A stretch of DNA of 6,453 nt, taken from NCBI GenBank assembly GCA_043800545.1, contig JAZDMW010000023.1:1-6453 (forward strand), read 5' to 3'. Under the pieces are notes generated by a model. The model was not told the origin of the DNA, did not search any database, and worked only from the letters and a program-made list of their open reading frames with translations. Positions 1-5,517 of the stretch are shown here, piece after piece (positions within the stretch are counted from its first letter, which is position 1; the number at the start of each line of letters is the position of its first letter). Origin of the DNA: 1-14-0-20-39-34 sp043800545. GTDB taxonomy: Bacteria; Patescibacteriota; Patescibacteriia; Magasanikbacterales; UBA922. A program made the translations under genes and the position numbers.

Positions 1-5
1 TTCAT
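1..5 (-). CDS. possible start of the next gene leftward (dnaN?), cut by the window edge
   Basis: The minus strand reads CTTTTATGAA into the left edge, closely like the CTTTTATGA around the dnaA start. An ATG followed by AA would begin Met-Lys, which fits many DnaN (sliding clamp) proteins, and dnaN commonly follows dnaA across the origin. Only five bases are visible, there is no Shine-Dalgarno, and the gene identity is a guess from context. Confidence 0.25.
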
Positions 6-26
6 AAAAGAGACTTGTCAACAGTT

Positions 27-61
27 AAAATAATTGTTTTATATAATTATTATATATAATT
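27..61. other. AT-rich DNA unwinding element of oriC
   Basis: Almost every base here is A or T, with alternating TATATAAT-like runs that would melt easily. It lies just beyond the DnaA-trio triplets on the side away from the DnaA boxes, the position expected for the duplex unwinding element where helicase is loaded. The exact edges are approximate. Confidence 0.75.
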
Positions 62-79
62 TAATAATAGTATTAGTAG
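62..79 (-). promoter_or_regulatory. DnaA-trio run (origin basal unwinding element)
   Basis: Read on the plus strand in steps of three, this is TAA TAA TAG TAT TAG TAG. Five of six triplets fit the TA[G/A] form of the DnaA-trio, the single-strand DnaA-binding element first defined in Bacillus subtilis. The run is in phase and ends four bases (GTGC) before a DnaA box at 84-92, and on the other side it merges into the AT-rich unwinding region. The order box, GC-rich spacer, trios, AT-rich DNA matches the basal unwinding system. Confidence 0.75.
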
Positions 80-83
80 GTGC

Positions 84-101
84 TGTGGATAGTGGGGAAA
101 A
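84..101 (-). promoter_or_regulatory. two abutting DnaA boxes that anchor the trio element
   Basis: On the minus strand the 9-mers are TTTTCCCCA (93-101, two mismatches to TTATNCACA) and CTATCCACA (84-92, one mismatch), directly adjacent and in the same orientation. In B. subtilis two tandem boxes beside the GC-rich spacer seed the DnaA filament that runs onto the trios. The first box is weak by sequence, so its role rests on position. Confidence 0.65.
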
Positions 102-147
102 CTCATTTTTAGCTTTTATTTGAGAGAAATATTTTGTGAACAACCTG

Positions 148-156
148 TGTGGATAA
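148..156 (-). promoter_or_regulatory. DnaA box, exact consensus
   Basis: The minus strand reads TTATCCACA, the high-affinity DnaA box. It has the same orientation as the boxes next to the trio run and is flanked by one-mismatch boxes at 135-143 (TTGTTCACA) and 180-188 (TTCTCCACA). Confidence 0.85.
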
Positions 157-192
157 TAGTGTGCAGACGGTGCATGAATTGTGGAGAAAACA

Positions 193-213
193 AACACCCA
201 CAAAAAGGGTGTT
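193..213. repeat. 7-bp hairpin inside oriC, possible weak dnaA terminator
   Basis: AACACCC (193-199) and GGGTGTT (207-213) form a perfect 7-bp stem with a 7-base loop. On the minus strand, the direction of dnaA transcription, it is followed by TGTTTTCT, which is T-rich but not a clean T run. It could slow or stop dnaA transcripts before the unwinding region. Its right arm overlaps a one-mismatch DnaA box (210-218), so it could instead be incidental. Confidence 0.4.
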
Positions 214-281
214 GATAACAATCTTACTTATTAACTGTGAAAAACTTTTTTTGCACATGTTTTCATACCCTTTTTCCCTGT

Positions 282-290
282 TTATACACA
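282..290 (+). promoter_or_regulatory. DnaA box, exact consensus, opposite orientation
   Basis: TTATACACA on the plus strand matches TTATNCACA exactly. It faces the opposite way to the exact box at 148-156 and sits 15 bases outside the dnaA stop codon. Next to it, at 294-303, is the 10-bp palindrome TTGTGCACAA, which reads as a one-mismatch box on both strands. Confidence 0.8.
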
Positions 291-304
291 GACTTGTGCA
301 CAAC

Positions 305-1681
305 TTATTCTTTTTTAAACATTTTTTGTTTTAAATGTTCTACATCTTGCTGGAGTTTTGTGTTGCTTCCGAGTTCATTTACTATCTTTCCATGTGCGTG
401 CATTGCTGTGGTATGGTCTCTTCCTCCGAGTTCTTCTCCAATAGCAGGAAAGGAGAGTTTGAGTTCTTCTCTCATGAGATACATGATTATCTGGCGAGGA
501 AAGGCAAGTCTTTTTTCTCTACTTTTTCCAAGAATATCATCTATAGAGATACCAAAATGTTCTGTCACATACATGATAAGTTCTCTTGGTGTTATAGATT
601 TTTGAGTTGGTTTCGTTGCAAGAGAAGAGAGAATTCCTTTCACAGAATCTTTTGTTGGTTGTGAGTTTTTGAGTTGGTGATATGCAATAATTTTATTTAA
701 AGCCCCTTCAAGTTCTCGGATATTACTTTGAATAGAGTTAGCAATCATTTGTATTACCTCAGGAGAAACACTGAAGTTTTTTTCTTGAGCCTTTGATTCA
801 AGAATCGCCACACGTGTTTCTAAGTCTGGAGCGATAATATCTGCAATCATTCCCCATTCAAAACGACTTCGAAGGCGGTCTTCAAGTGAGGGTATTGCTT
901 TTGGTGGTCTATCGCTCGTGAGAACAACTTGTTTTCCTTGTTGATGAAGATCATTAAAGGTGTGGAAAAATTCTTCTTGTGTTTGCTCTTTGCCACCAAT
1001 AAATTGGATATCATCAATAAGAAGGAGATCAAGATTTCTATATCTATTTTTAAATTCTTTGAGTTTTCCTTCCTTCACACCACTCACAAATTCGTTGGTA
1101 AATTTTTCTGAACTCACGTAGAGAATTCTTGTTTGTGGATTGTTTTCCAACATTTTATGGGCAATAGCTTGGATCAAATGAGTTTTTCCAAGACCCACAT
1201 CTCCATATATAAAGAGAGGGTTGTAGGCTTCGCCAGGTCTTGCTGCGACGGCTTGAGCAGCAGCGTGAGCCAATTCATTTCCTTTTCCAACAATGAAACT
1301 ATCAAAAGTATATTTTGGATTCAGACCAAATTTTGAGACCAAATCTTTCCTTGTGTGAGTATAGAGAGGAGTTTTGGGTGTAGACACTGTGGGTTCACTG
1401 TGAAGTTTACATTCTTGTTCCTCAATGTTTTTTATATTTTCTACCTTATAGTCTACCTTTTTAACAGGCTTTCCAGTTATGTTTTCGAGGGTTTTAATAA
1501 TATCCCCGTGGTATTTTTTTTCTAACCAACTTCGAGTGAAATTGTTTGGAACACAAATACACACTTTTCCTTCGTCATAGTTCCCTATGCCAGTGTTCTT
1601 AAACCAAGTTGTGAAGTTGGCTTTCGAGAGTTTGAGCTCGAAGTCGGCAAGCACAGCCTGCCATATTTCATAGTTTGTCAT
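305..1681 (-). CDS. dnaA: chromosomal replication initiator protein DnaA
   Basis: DnaA is the AAA+ ATPase that binds DnaA boxes at oriC, forms a filament, opens the DNA and helps load the replicative helicase. The 458-residue length is normal for the family. Domain I (about 1-75) has the usual IWQAVLADFELKLSKANFTTWF pattern in its first 27 residues. A short variable linker follows, and domain III starts near YTFDSFIVGKGN (124-135). Walker A is GDVGLGKTH (160-168; the second residue is Asp where Gly is common), Walker B is LLLIDDIQF (219-227), sensor 1 is near VVLTSDRPP (252-260), the box VII arginine region is RLRSRFEWG (269-277), and sensor 2 is IRELEGALNKI (from 321). Domain IV carries the DNA-binding signature GRDHTTAMHAHGKI (420-433). 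The start at 1681 is chosen because domain I begins there; no Shine-Dalgarno precedes it. DnaA boxes lie on both sides of the gene, which suggests autoregulation and a split origin. Confidence 0.99.
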   Translation of the reverse strand: MTNYEIWQAVLADFELKLSKANFTTWFKNTGIGNYDEGKVCICVPNNFTRSWLEKKYHGDIIKTLENITGKPVKKVDYKVENIKNIEEQECKLHSEPTVSTPKTPLYTHTRKDLVSKFGLNPKYTFDSFIVGKGNELAHAAAQAVAARPGEAYNPLFIYGDVGLGKTHLIQAIAHKMLENNPQTRILYVSSEKFTNEFVSGVKEGKLKEFKNRYRNLDLLLIDDIQFIGGKEQTQEEFFHTFNDLHQQGKQVVLTSDRPPKAIPSLEDRLRSRFEWGMIADIIAPDLETRVAILESKAQEKNFSVSPEVIQMIANSIQSNIRELEGALNKIIAYHQLKNSQPTKDSVKGILSSLATKPTQKSITPRELIMYVTEHFGISIDDILGKSREKRLAFPRQIIMYLMREELKLSFPAIGEELGGRDHTTAMHAHGKIVNELGSNTKLQQDVEHLKQKMFKKE

Positions 1682-1685
1682 AAAA

Positions 1686-1695
1686 GTGTGTGTGT
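1686..1695 (-). other. (AC)5 tract in the dnaA leader
   Basis: On the minus strand the leader reads ACACACACAC and then TTTT just before the ATG at 1681, with no purine-rich Shine-Dalgarno at the usual distance. The leader should be unstructured, which may allow ribosome entry without a Shine-Dalgarno. This functional reading is inference. Confidence 0.4.
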
Positions 1696-1721
1696 TTCAC
1701 TTGATAAACTTTTCCCTCGTC

Positions 1722-1730
1722 ATTTTAGCA
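1722..1730 (-). promoter_or_regulatory. candidate dnaA promoter, extended -10
   Basis: The minus strand reads TGCTAAAAT, that is TGn plus a -10 hexamer TAAAAT (5 of 6 to TATAAT). No convincing -35 lies 17 bases upstream (TTTTAT), as is tolerated for extended -10 promoters. Transcription would start near 1715, giving a leader of roughly 34 bases. The DnaA box cluster at 1780-1808 lies about 50-85 bases upstream of the -10, placed where DnaA could control the promoter. Confidence 0.5.
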
Positions 1731-1779
1731 TACAAAGCTTTTTCATAAAAAAGTTGGAGAGAGGAAAAAGTGTGTAAGC

Positions 1780-1808
1780 TGTGGATAACTTGTGAATAGT
1801 GTGGATAA
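1780..1808 (-). promoter_or_regulatory. cluster of three DnaA boxes upstream of dnaA
   Basis: The minus strand has exact TTATCCACA at 1800-1808 and 1780-1788, with CTATTCACA (one mismatch) between them at 1791-1799. All three have the same orientation and start 9-11 bases apart, about one helical turn, so DnaA bound here would line up on one DNA face. Such clusters upstream of dnaA serve in autoregulation and, in bipartite origins, as the second half of oriC. Confidence 0.8.
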
Positions 1809-1832
1809 AATCCACTAAAATTTGCGAAATTT
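1801..1832. repeat. two short inverted repeats downstream of the penicillin-binding protein gene
   Basis: GTGGAT-AAA-ATCCAC (1801-1815) and AAATTT-GCG-AAATTT (1818-1832) sit side by side just after the stop codon at 1840. On the minus strand, transcripts of the penicillin-binding protein gene would cross both. There is no clear T run after either, so intrinsic termination is doubtful. The first overlaps an exact DnaA box (1800-1808), so transcription through it and DnaA binding would compete. Confidence 0.4.
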
Positions 1833-1839
1833 GGTGTGA

Positions 1840-4806
1840 TTATTCTTCCAGGATTTGTATTTTTTTTCTGTCAGTAAAGGTAAGGGTTCCTGAGGTATCA
1901 TAGGATTCAGCAATCAGAGTCCAATTCCCAGTACTTGGTATTTCATCCCATCGCACGGTGACAAGTCCATTGAAGAGGTTATCAAAAGAAGTAATATCTC
2001 CAAAATGAATTGTTTGGCTCTCTTTTTCTGCACGTACAGATATTTTTTTAATATTTTCTTTTTTATACAATTCAAGAAAGAATATGGCAGGAAATTCTTC
2101 TCTATTTATTTTTGTTTTGTTACTTGCCCACCAAAAACCATGAGCCATTTGTTCCGCTGTTTGAAGAGTAAATGGAATTTCTTTTGTGAGCCTGTTTCCA
2201 ATATCGTCTTCAGCCGTGATTTTGAGTGTATGACTTCCTGCGGACTCTGTACGTAAAAAGTAATTAAGATTATATGGATGAGAAGAAACTGTGGCAATCT
2301 CTTTTCCGTCAATGAAATAAATTACTTTAGAAACTCCACGTGGTGCAGAAACACGGATATCAGTAATCAATTCTCTTGAAGTAAGTATTTCATTTTCTTT
2401 TGGATAAACAACTTCAAGAGTTGGAAGGAGTTCTAATGAATAGGCGTCATCATATTCTGTTGGAGGTTCTTCAAAACTAATATTCCAATTTGGATCTTTT
2501 GCTTTTTGTCTTTCTATCCAATTTTGTATAGCTGCCTCCCAAACAGCATATTGTGGATCAGAAGCAGGATTTTCTGGAAAAGGTCCTTGTGGATCGTCTT
2601 TGACCACATAATGAAGAATACAGTGTTGAGGAACAAATATTTTTTCCACAATTAAGTTTTCTGGAGTGGAAGATGTAGCAATCTTTCCAGTCACAGAATT
2701 TATTTTTACAGGAACACCACCTTCATTTGAACCTCGAAGTATGGCTTTTTCTGATGTATTGAGAGGTGGCGCAGGGAAGTTCACTTGTGGAAGTTCTTTC
2801 AATGCATTCTTCATGAATTGATGCCAGATAGGAGTTGCCATACTACTTCCTCCGAATCCACGATTCATTGGTGTATTATCTGTGTTTCCTACCCAAACAG
2901 CAGTCACAAGATTTGGAGTATACCCAACGGTCCAAGCATCAACATAACTATTTGTGGTACCGGTTTTTGCAGCAACGGTATATCCTGGGATGGTGAGCAA
3001 ACCGCCTGCTCCAAAGATATATGCGCGAGAAGCATCATCACTAAGAACATTTGAAATAGTGGCAGCTACATTTTTATCTAATACCCGTTCCCCTTCCGTA
3101 CTCTTCCATTCATCAAGTACTTTTCCTTTTCTGTCTTCAACACGGAGAATAGAGACGGGTTCATTTTTGAGACCATTATTCGCAAAAACAGAATATGCAG
3201 TCACATGATCAATGAGTTTTACTTCCCCACCTCCAAGGACAAGACTGAGACCGAAGTCACCTTCTTTAAATGTTGTGTAGCCGAGTCTTGTTGCGAAGTC
3301 TATACTCTTTTTTTCTCCAACAAGATACATTGTTTTTACCGCAGGAATATTGAGTGATCCTTGAAGTGCCTTACGAAGGGTTACGGGGCCACGTTCTCCA
3401 AGATCATAATTTCTTGGTATGTATGGTTTTCCTGAAATTGCAAAATTTGTTTCTACATCAAAGACGACTGTTTCTGGTGTATACCCTTTTTCAAAAGCAG
3501 CTGCGTAAATGATAGGTTTAAAGGAAGATCCTGGCTGACGAACACCAAGCGTGGCTACATTGAATTGTCCATTGATGGATTCATCAAAAAAGTCTCGTGA
3601 TCCTACCATAGCAAGGATTTGTCCATTTTGTGGATTCATTGCAACAAGGGCTGTGTTGTCTGCTCCTGCTTGAGAAAAATAAGACTCACTCTGTTCTTTT
3701 ACAGATTTTTCTGCAAACTCTTGCATTTTGTAATCAAGAGAAGTGATGACTTTGAGTCCTTCAGAATCAACAACATTTTCTCCATATTTTTCTACAAGTT
3801 TTTGTTTTACATACATGACAAAGTGAGGTGCTGTAATATTTTCATACCGTTGTTTTATCTCAAAAGGTTTTGCCTGAGCATCATTTTTTTGTGCCTCTGT
3901 GATATAGCCTTCTTCATACATTCTTCTTAATACAAAATCTCTTCTTTGTTTAAAACGTTCTAGATTATTAAGAAAAGCTGTTGGAGCTTGAGGAAGACCT
4001 GCAAGGGTAGCACATTCATGCAGTTCAAGATCCTTTGCATTTTTTCCAAAATAGGCTTGAGCTGCTGACTGAAGACCATAATTTGTAGATCCGTATGGAA
4101 TTTCATTAAAGTAAATTTTGAGGATTTGTTGTTTATTATATCTTCTCTCGAGTTGCAAAGAGAGTATGATTTCTTTGAGTTTACGAATAATACTTCTTTC
4201 ATTCGTAAGAATGGCATTTTTTACCAATTGTTGTGTGAGGGTTGATGTTCCCTCAACTCTTCCTTTAATAGGAGCCATGACAATGGAACGGAGGATACTT
4301 AAGAAACGTACTCCATGGTGTTCATAATATTTTGTATCTTCGGTTGCTACAACCGCATTGATAATATCCTGAGGGATATCTTCGTATTCTATGATTGTAC
4401 GTTTTTTATCTGCATAAATTTCATAGAGAATATGTTCTCCAGTTCTGTCATATATCTTGGTGCTTTCTGCAGCAGGTCTATCCTGAAGTTTATCTGGATC
4501 AGGAAGATCCCTACTAATCCAGAGTGTATAAAGAGTAAGAAAAAGAATACTGAACACAGCAAATGCAGTCCCTGCAAGAAAAAGTTTTTTAAAAACAGTC
4601 TTCTTTTCTTGTCCTTTGAAGATGATCCCAAAGAAGATATCCCAGAAAAATTTGAGAATTTTAAAAGGGAAAAATAAGAGTCCAAGAAGAATGCTTCTCT
4701 TTTTTCCTTTTTTTTGAAGAGATTTTTTGTTAAAAAGGGGTACTACTTCTTCAGTTTTCTCTTCAACAAATCCGTATGTTCGAGAGTTGTCTTTGTTATT
4801 ATTCAT
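1840..4806 (-). CDS. bifunctional class A penicillin-binding protein (PBP1A family) with beta-domain C-terminal extension
   Basis: This 988-residue protein polymerises glycan strands from lipid II and cross-links the peptides in the periplasm or outer wall zone. Residues 1-70 are cytoplasmic and basic, and one membrane segment spans about 74-97. The GT51 glycosyltransferase domain follows: ATEDTKYYEHHG holds catalytic E156, GTSTLTQQ is at 186-193 (GGSTITQQ is usual), RKLKE ends in E212, and KIYFNEIPYG is at 230-239. The transpeptidase domain has SSFK with nucleophile S427, SLN at 484-486 and KTGT at 614-617, so both activities look intact. After about residue 690 comes a C-terminal part of roughly 300 residues. 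It includes an Ig-like segment (about 798-882, with YFIDGKEIATV and an AGSHTLKITAEDD pattern) and a second beta-rich segment to the end. A promoter is visible upstream (4863-4891). The gene is divergent from the 3D-domain gene, which fits paired wall synthesis and cleavage. No Shine-Dalgarno is seen before the ATG. Confidence 0.97.
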   Translation of the reverse strand: MNNNKDNSRTYGFVEEKTEEVVPLFNKKSLQKKGKKRSILLGLLFFPFKILKFFWDIFFGIIFKGQEKKTVFKKLFLAGTAFAVFSILFLTLYTLWISRDLPDPDKLQDRPAAESTKIYDRTGEHILYEIYADKKRTIIEYEDIPQDIINAVVATEDTKYYEHHGVRFLSILRSIVMAPIKGRVEGTSTLTQQLVKNAILTNERSIIRKLKEIILSLQLERRYNKQQILKIYFNEIPYGSTNYGLQSAAQAYFGKNAKDLELHECATLAGLPQAPTAFLNNLERFKQRRDFVLRRMYEEGYITEAQKNDAQAKPFEIKQRYENITAPHFVMYVKQKLVEKYGENVVDSEGLKVITSLDYKMQEFAEKSVKEQSESYFSQAGADNTALVAMNPQNGQILAMVGSRDFFDESINGQFNVATLGVRQPGSSFKPIIYAAAFEKGYTPETVVFDVETNFAISGKPYIPRNYDLGERGPVTLRKALQGSLNIPAVKTMYLVGEKKSIDFATRLGYTTFKEGDFGLSLVLGGGEVKLIDHVTAYSVFANNGLKNEPVSILRVEDRKGKVLDEWKSTEGERVLDKNVAATISNVLSDDASRAYIFGAGGLLTIPGYTVAAKTGTTNSYVDAWTVGYTPNLVTAVWVGNTDNTPMNRGFGGSSMATPIWHQFMKNALKELPQVNFPAPPLNTSEKAILRGSNEGGVPVKINSVTGKIATSSTPENLIVEKIFVPQHCILHYVVKDDPQGPFPENPASDPQYAVWEAAIQNWIERQKAKDPNWNISFEEPPTEYDDAYSLELLPTLEVVYPKENEILTSRELITDIRVSAPRGVSKVIYFIDGKEIATVSSHPYNLNYFLRTESAGSHTLKITAEDDIGNRLTKEIPFTLQTAEQMAHGFWWASNKTKINREEFPAIFFLELYKKENIKKISVRAEKESQTIHFGDITSFDNLFNGLVTVRWDEIPSTGNWTLIAESYDTSGTLTFTDRKKIQILEE

Positions 4807-4862
4807 AGTTTTACTTATCGCTTTGTTCTGCGTTATTTTGAGTTTTATGAAAGGTCACTTGT

Positions 4863-4891
4863 ATTGTATCATAGCACGTTTCGGTTGACAA
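4863..4891 (-). promoter_or_regulatory. promoter of the penicillin-binding protein gene
   Basis: On the minus strand TTGTCA (4886-4891, 5 of 6) and TACAAT (4863-4868, 5 of 6) are separated by exactly 17 bases, and TGA before the -10 also makes it an extended -10. Transcription would start near 4856, leaving a leader of about 50 bases to the ATG at 4806. Its -35 lies on the same bases as the -35 of the divergent promoter. Confidence 0.8.
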
Positions 4892-4913
4892 AGACGTTTG
4901 CCTTTGGTATTCT
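4885..4913 (+). promoter_or_regulatory. promoter of the 3D-domain gene
   Basis: On the plus strand a perfect TTGACA (4885-4890) is followed after 17 bases by TATTCT (4908-4913, 4 of 6), with TGG directly before it (extended -10). Transcription would start near 4920, about 39 bases before the ATG at 4959. The -35 overlaps that of the leftward promoter by five bases. Confidence 0.75.
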
Positions 4914-4958
4914 ATTTTTCGTGACAGAGTGAAATTCTCTTTTTTTATTTGAAATGCT

Positions 4959-5471
4959 ATGAGATTCTTTGTAACCAGCCAATATTCACGTATATATAAG
5001 CAAATAATGGTAATTATTGCAAGTGTGATGATTATCGTTGGAGGAATACCACATACTGTAATTGCCGAAGACTCTGGTGTCTATCCCTCAGAGGAAGTCA
5101 TCACTATTGTAGAAGAATCATTGAATTTTCCTGTTTCAGAGGATCGAGGTCCTCGATATACCGTGTGGGTTTTGGCAACTGGATACTCTCTTGAGAAAGC
5201 CCAGACCGACAGTACTCCTTGTATTCCCGCGAATGGAGAAAACCTTTGTGTAATGAGAGAAACACAGGGTTACCATAATACCATTGCTGCGAATTTTCTC
5301 GCTTTTGGAAAGAGAATTCGTCTTCCAGACTATTTTAATGATAAGGATTTTATTGTTCGAGATAGAATGAATGAACGATATAATGGACAGATGCGAATAG
5401 ACATTGTCTTTGATACCAGAGCAGAAGCAAAAGCCTGGGGTGCCAGATGGGTAAAAATGGAAGTATATTAA
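4959..5471 (+). CDS. exported 3D-domain protein, putative murein lytic enzyme
   Basis: The protein has 170 residues. A basic start and a hydrophobic stretch (about 16-36, with VIA/E a possible cleavage site after A36) indicate export, by a signal peptide or an anchor. A short acidic linker leads to a 3D domain (about 70-170), the double-psi beta-barrel fold found in Rpf-like and MltA-like murein lytic transglycosylases. The three aspartates that name the family are visible: D84 in QTDSTPC, D135 in VRDRM and D148 in RIDIVFD. NTIAANFLAFGKRIRLP (107-123) is the usual conserved core. Cysteines C88 and C97 could form a disulfide. It probably cleaves glycan strands, but lytic activity is inferred from fold only. 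It is divergent from the class A penicillin-binding protein gene with a shared -35, and its stop codon overlaps the terminator stem. The ATG at 4959 is used because the nearby ATG at 4954 hits a stop after one codon. No Shine-Dalgarno is seen. Confidence 0.93.
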   Translation: MRFFVTSQYSRIYKQIMVIIASVMIIVGGIPHTVIAEDSGVYPSEEVITIVEESLNFPVSEDRGPRYTVWVLATGYSLEKAQTDSTPCIPANGENLCVMRETQGYHNTIAANFLAFGKRIRLPDYFNDKDFIVRDRMNERYNGQMRIDIVFDTRAEAKAWGARWVKMEVY

Positions 5472-5494
5472 AAACCGAGTTTCCTCGGTTTTTT
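5446..5494. repeat. 49-bp direct repeat, copy 1 (3D gene tail plus terminator)
   Basis: This segment matches 6354-6402 at 48 of 49 positions, the difference being G at 5451 against A at 6359. It holds the last seven codons of the 3D gene (WVKMEVY), its stop, the hairpin and most of the T run. The two copies are offset by 908 bases and bracket the isomerase-like gene. Confidence 0.95.
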
Positions 5495-5495
5495 T
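5471..5495. terminator. bidirectional intrinsic terminator after the 3D gene
   Basis: AAAACCGAG (5471-5479) pairs with CTCGGTTTT (5484-5492) around a 4-base loop, followed by a run of seven T on the plus strand. On the minus strand the core CCGAG/CTCGG stem is followed by five T. It can therefore end the 3D transcript from the left and the isomerase-like gene transcript from the right. The 3D stop codon TAA overlaps the first base of the stem. Confidence 0.9.
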
Positions 5496-5517
5496 GTGGG
5501 GCTCCTTTCTCAATTAC

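Larger units (their letters stand above)
1..304. other. oriC: chromosomal replication origin (oriC), dnaA-downstream part
   Basis: This intergenic stretch directly downstream of dnaA contains the ordered parts of a bacterial origin. From the left edge they are an AT-rich stretch (about 27-61), TA[G/A] triplets (62-79), a short GC-rich spacer (80-83), two abutting DnaA-box-like 9-mers (84-101), and then a field of further boxes up to the dnaA stop. Exact TTATNCACA matches are at 148-156 (minus) and 282-290 (plus). One-mismatch matches are at 84-92, 135-143, 180-188, 210-218 and 236-244 (minus), 249-257 (plus) and 294-303 (both strands). No protein-coding gene is supported here. Placement beside dnaA and box density make the origin call strong; which boxes DnaA really binds cannot be told from sequence. 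Confidence 0.9.

Noticed and set aside
16..21. TTGACA on the minus strand near the left edge as a promoter for the next gene
   Set aside because: A -10 at the right spacing would fall outside the window, and the possible ATG at position 5 is too close to it, so it cannot be supported.
237..605. plus-strand open frames across oriC and the 3' end of dnaA
   Set aside because: The translations are Phe/Ser/Cys-rich antisense readings with no recognisable domain; dnaA on the other strand explains the coding signal.
4315..4677. plus-strand 120-residue frame opposite the N-terminus of the penicillin-binding protein
   Set aside because: This is an antisense shadow of a well-supported gene, with no motif or start signal.
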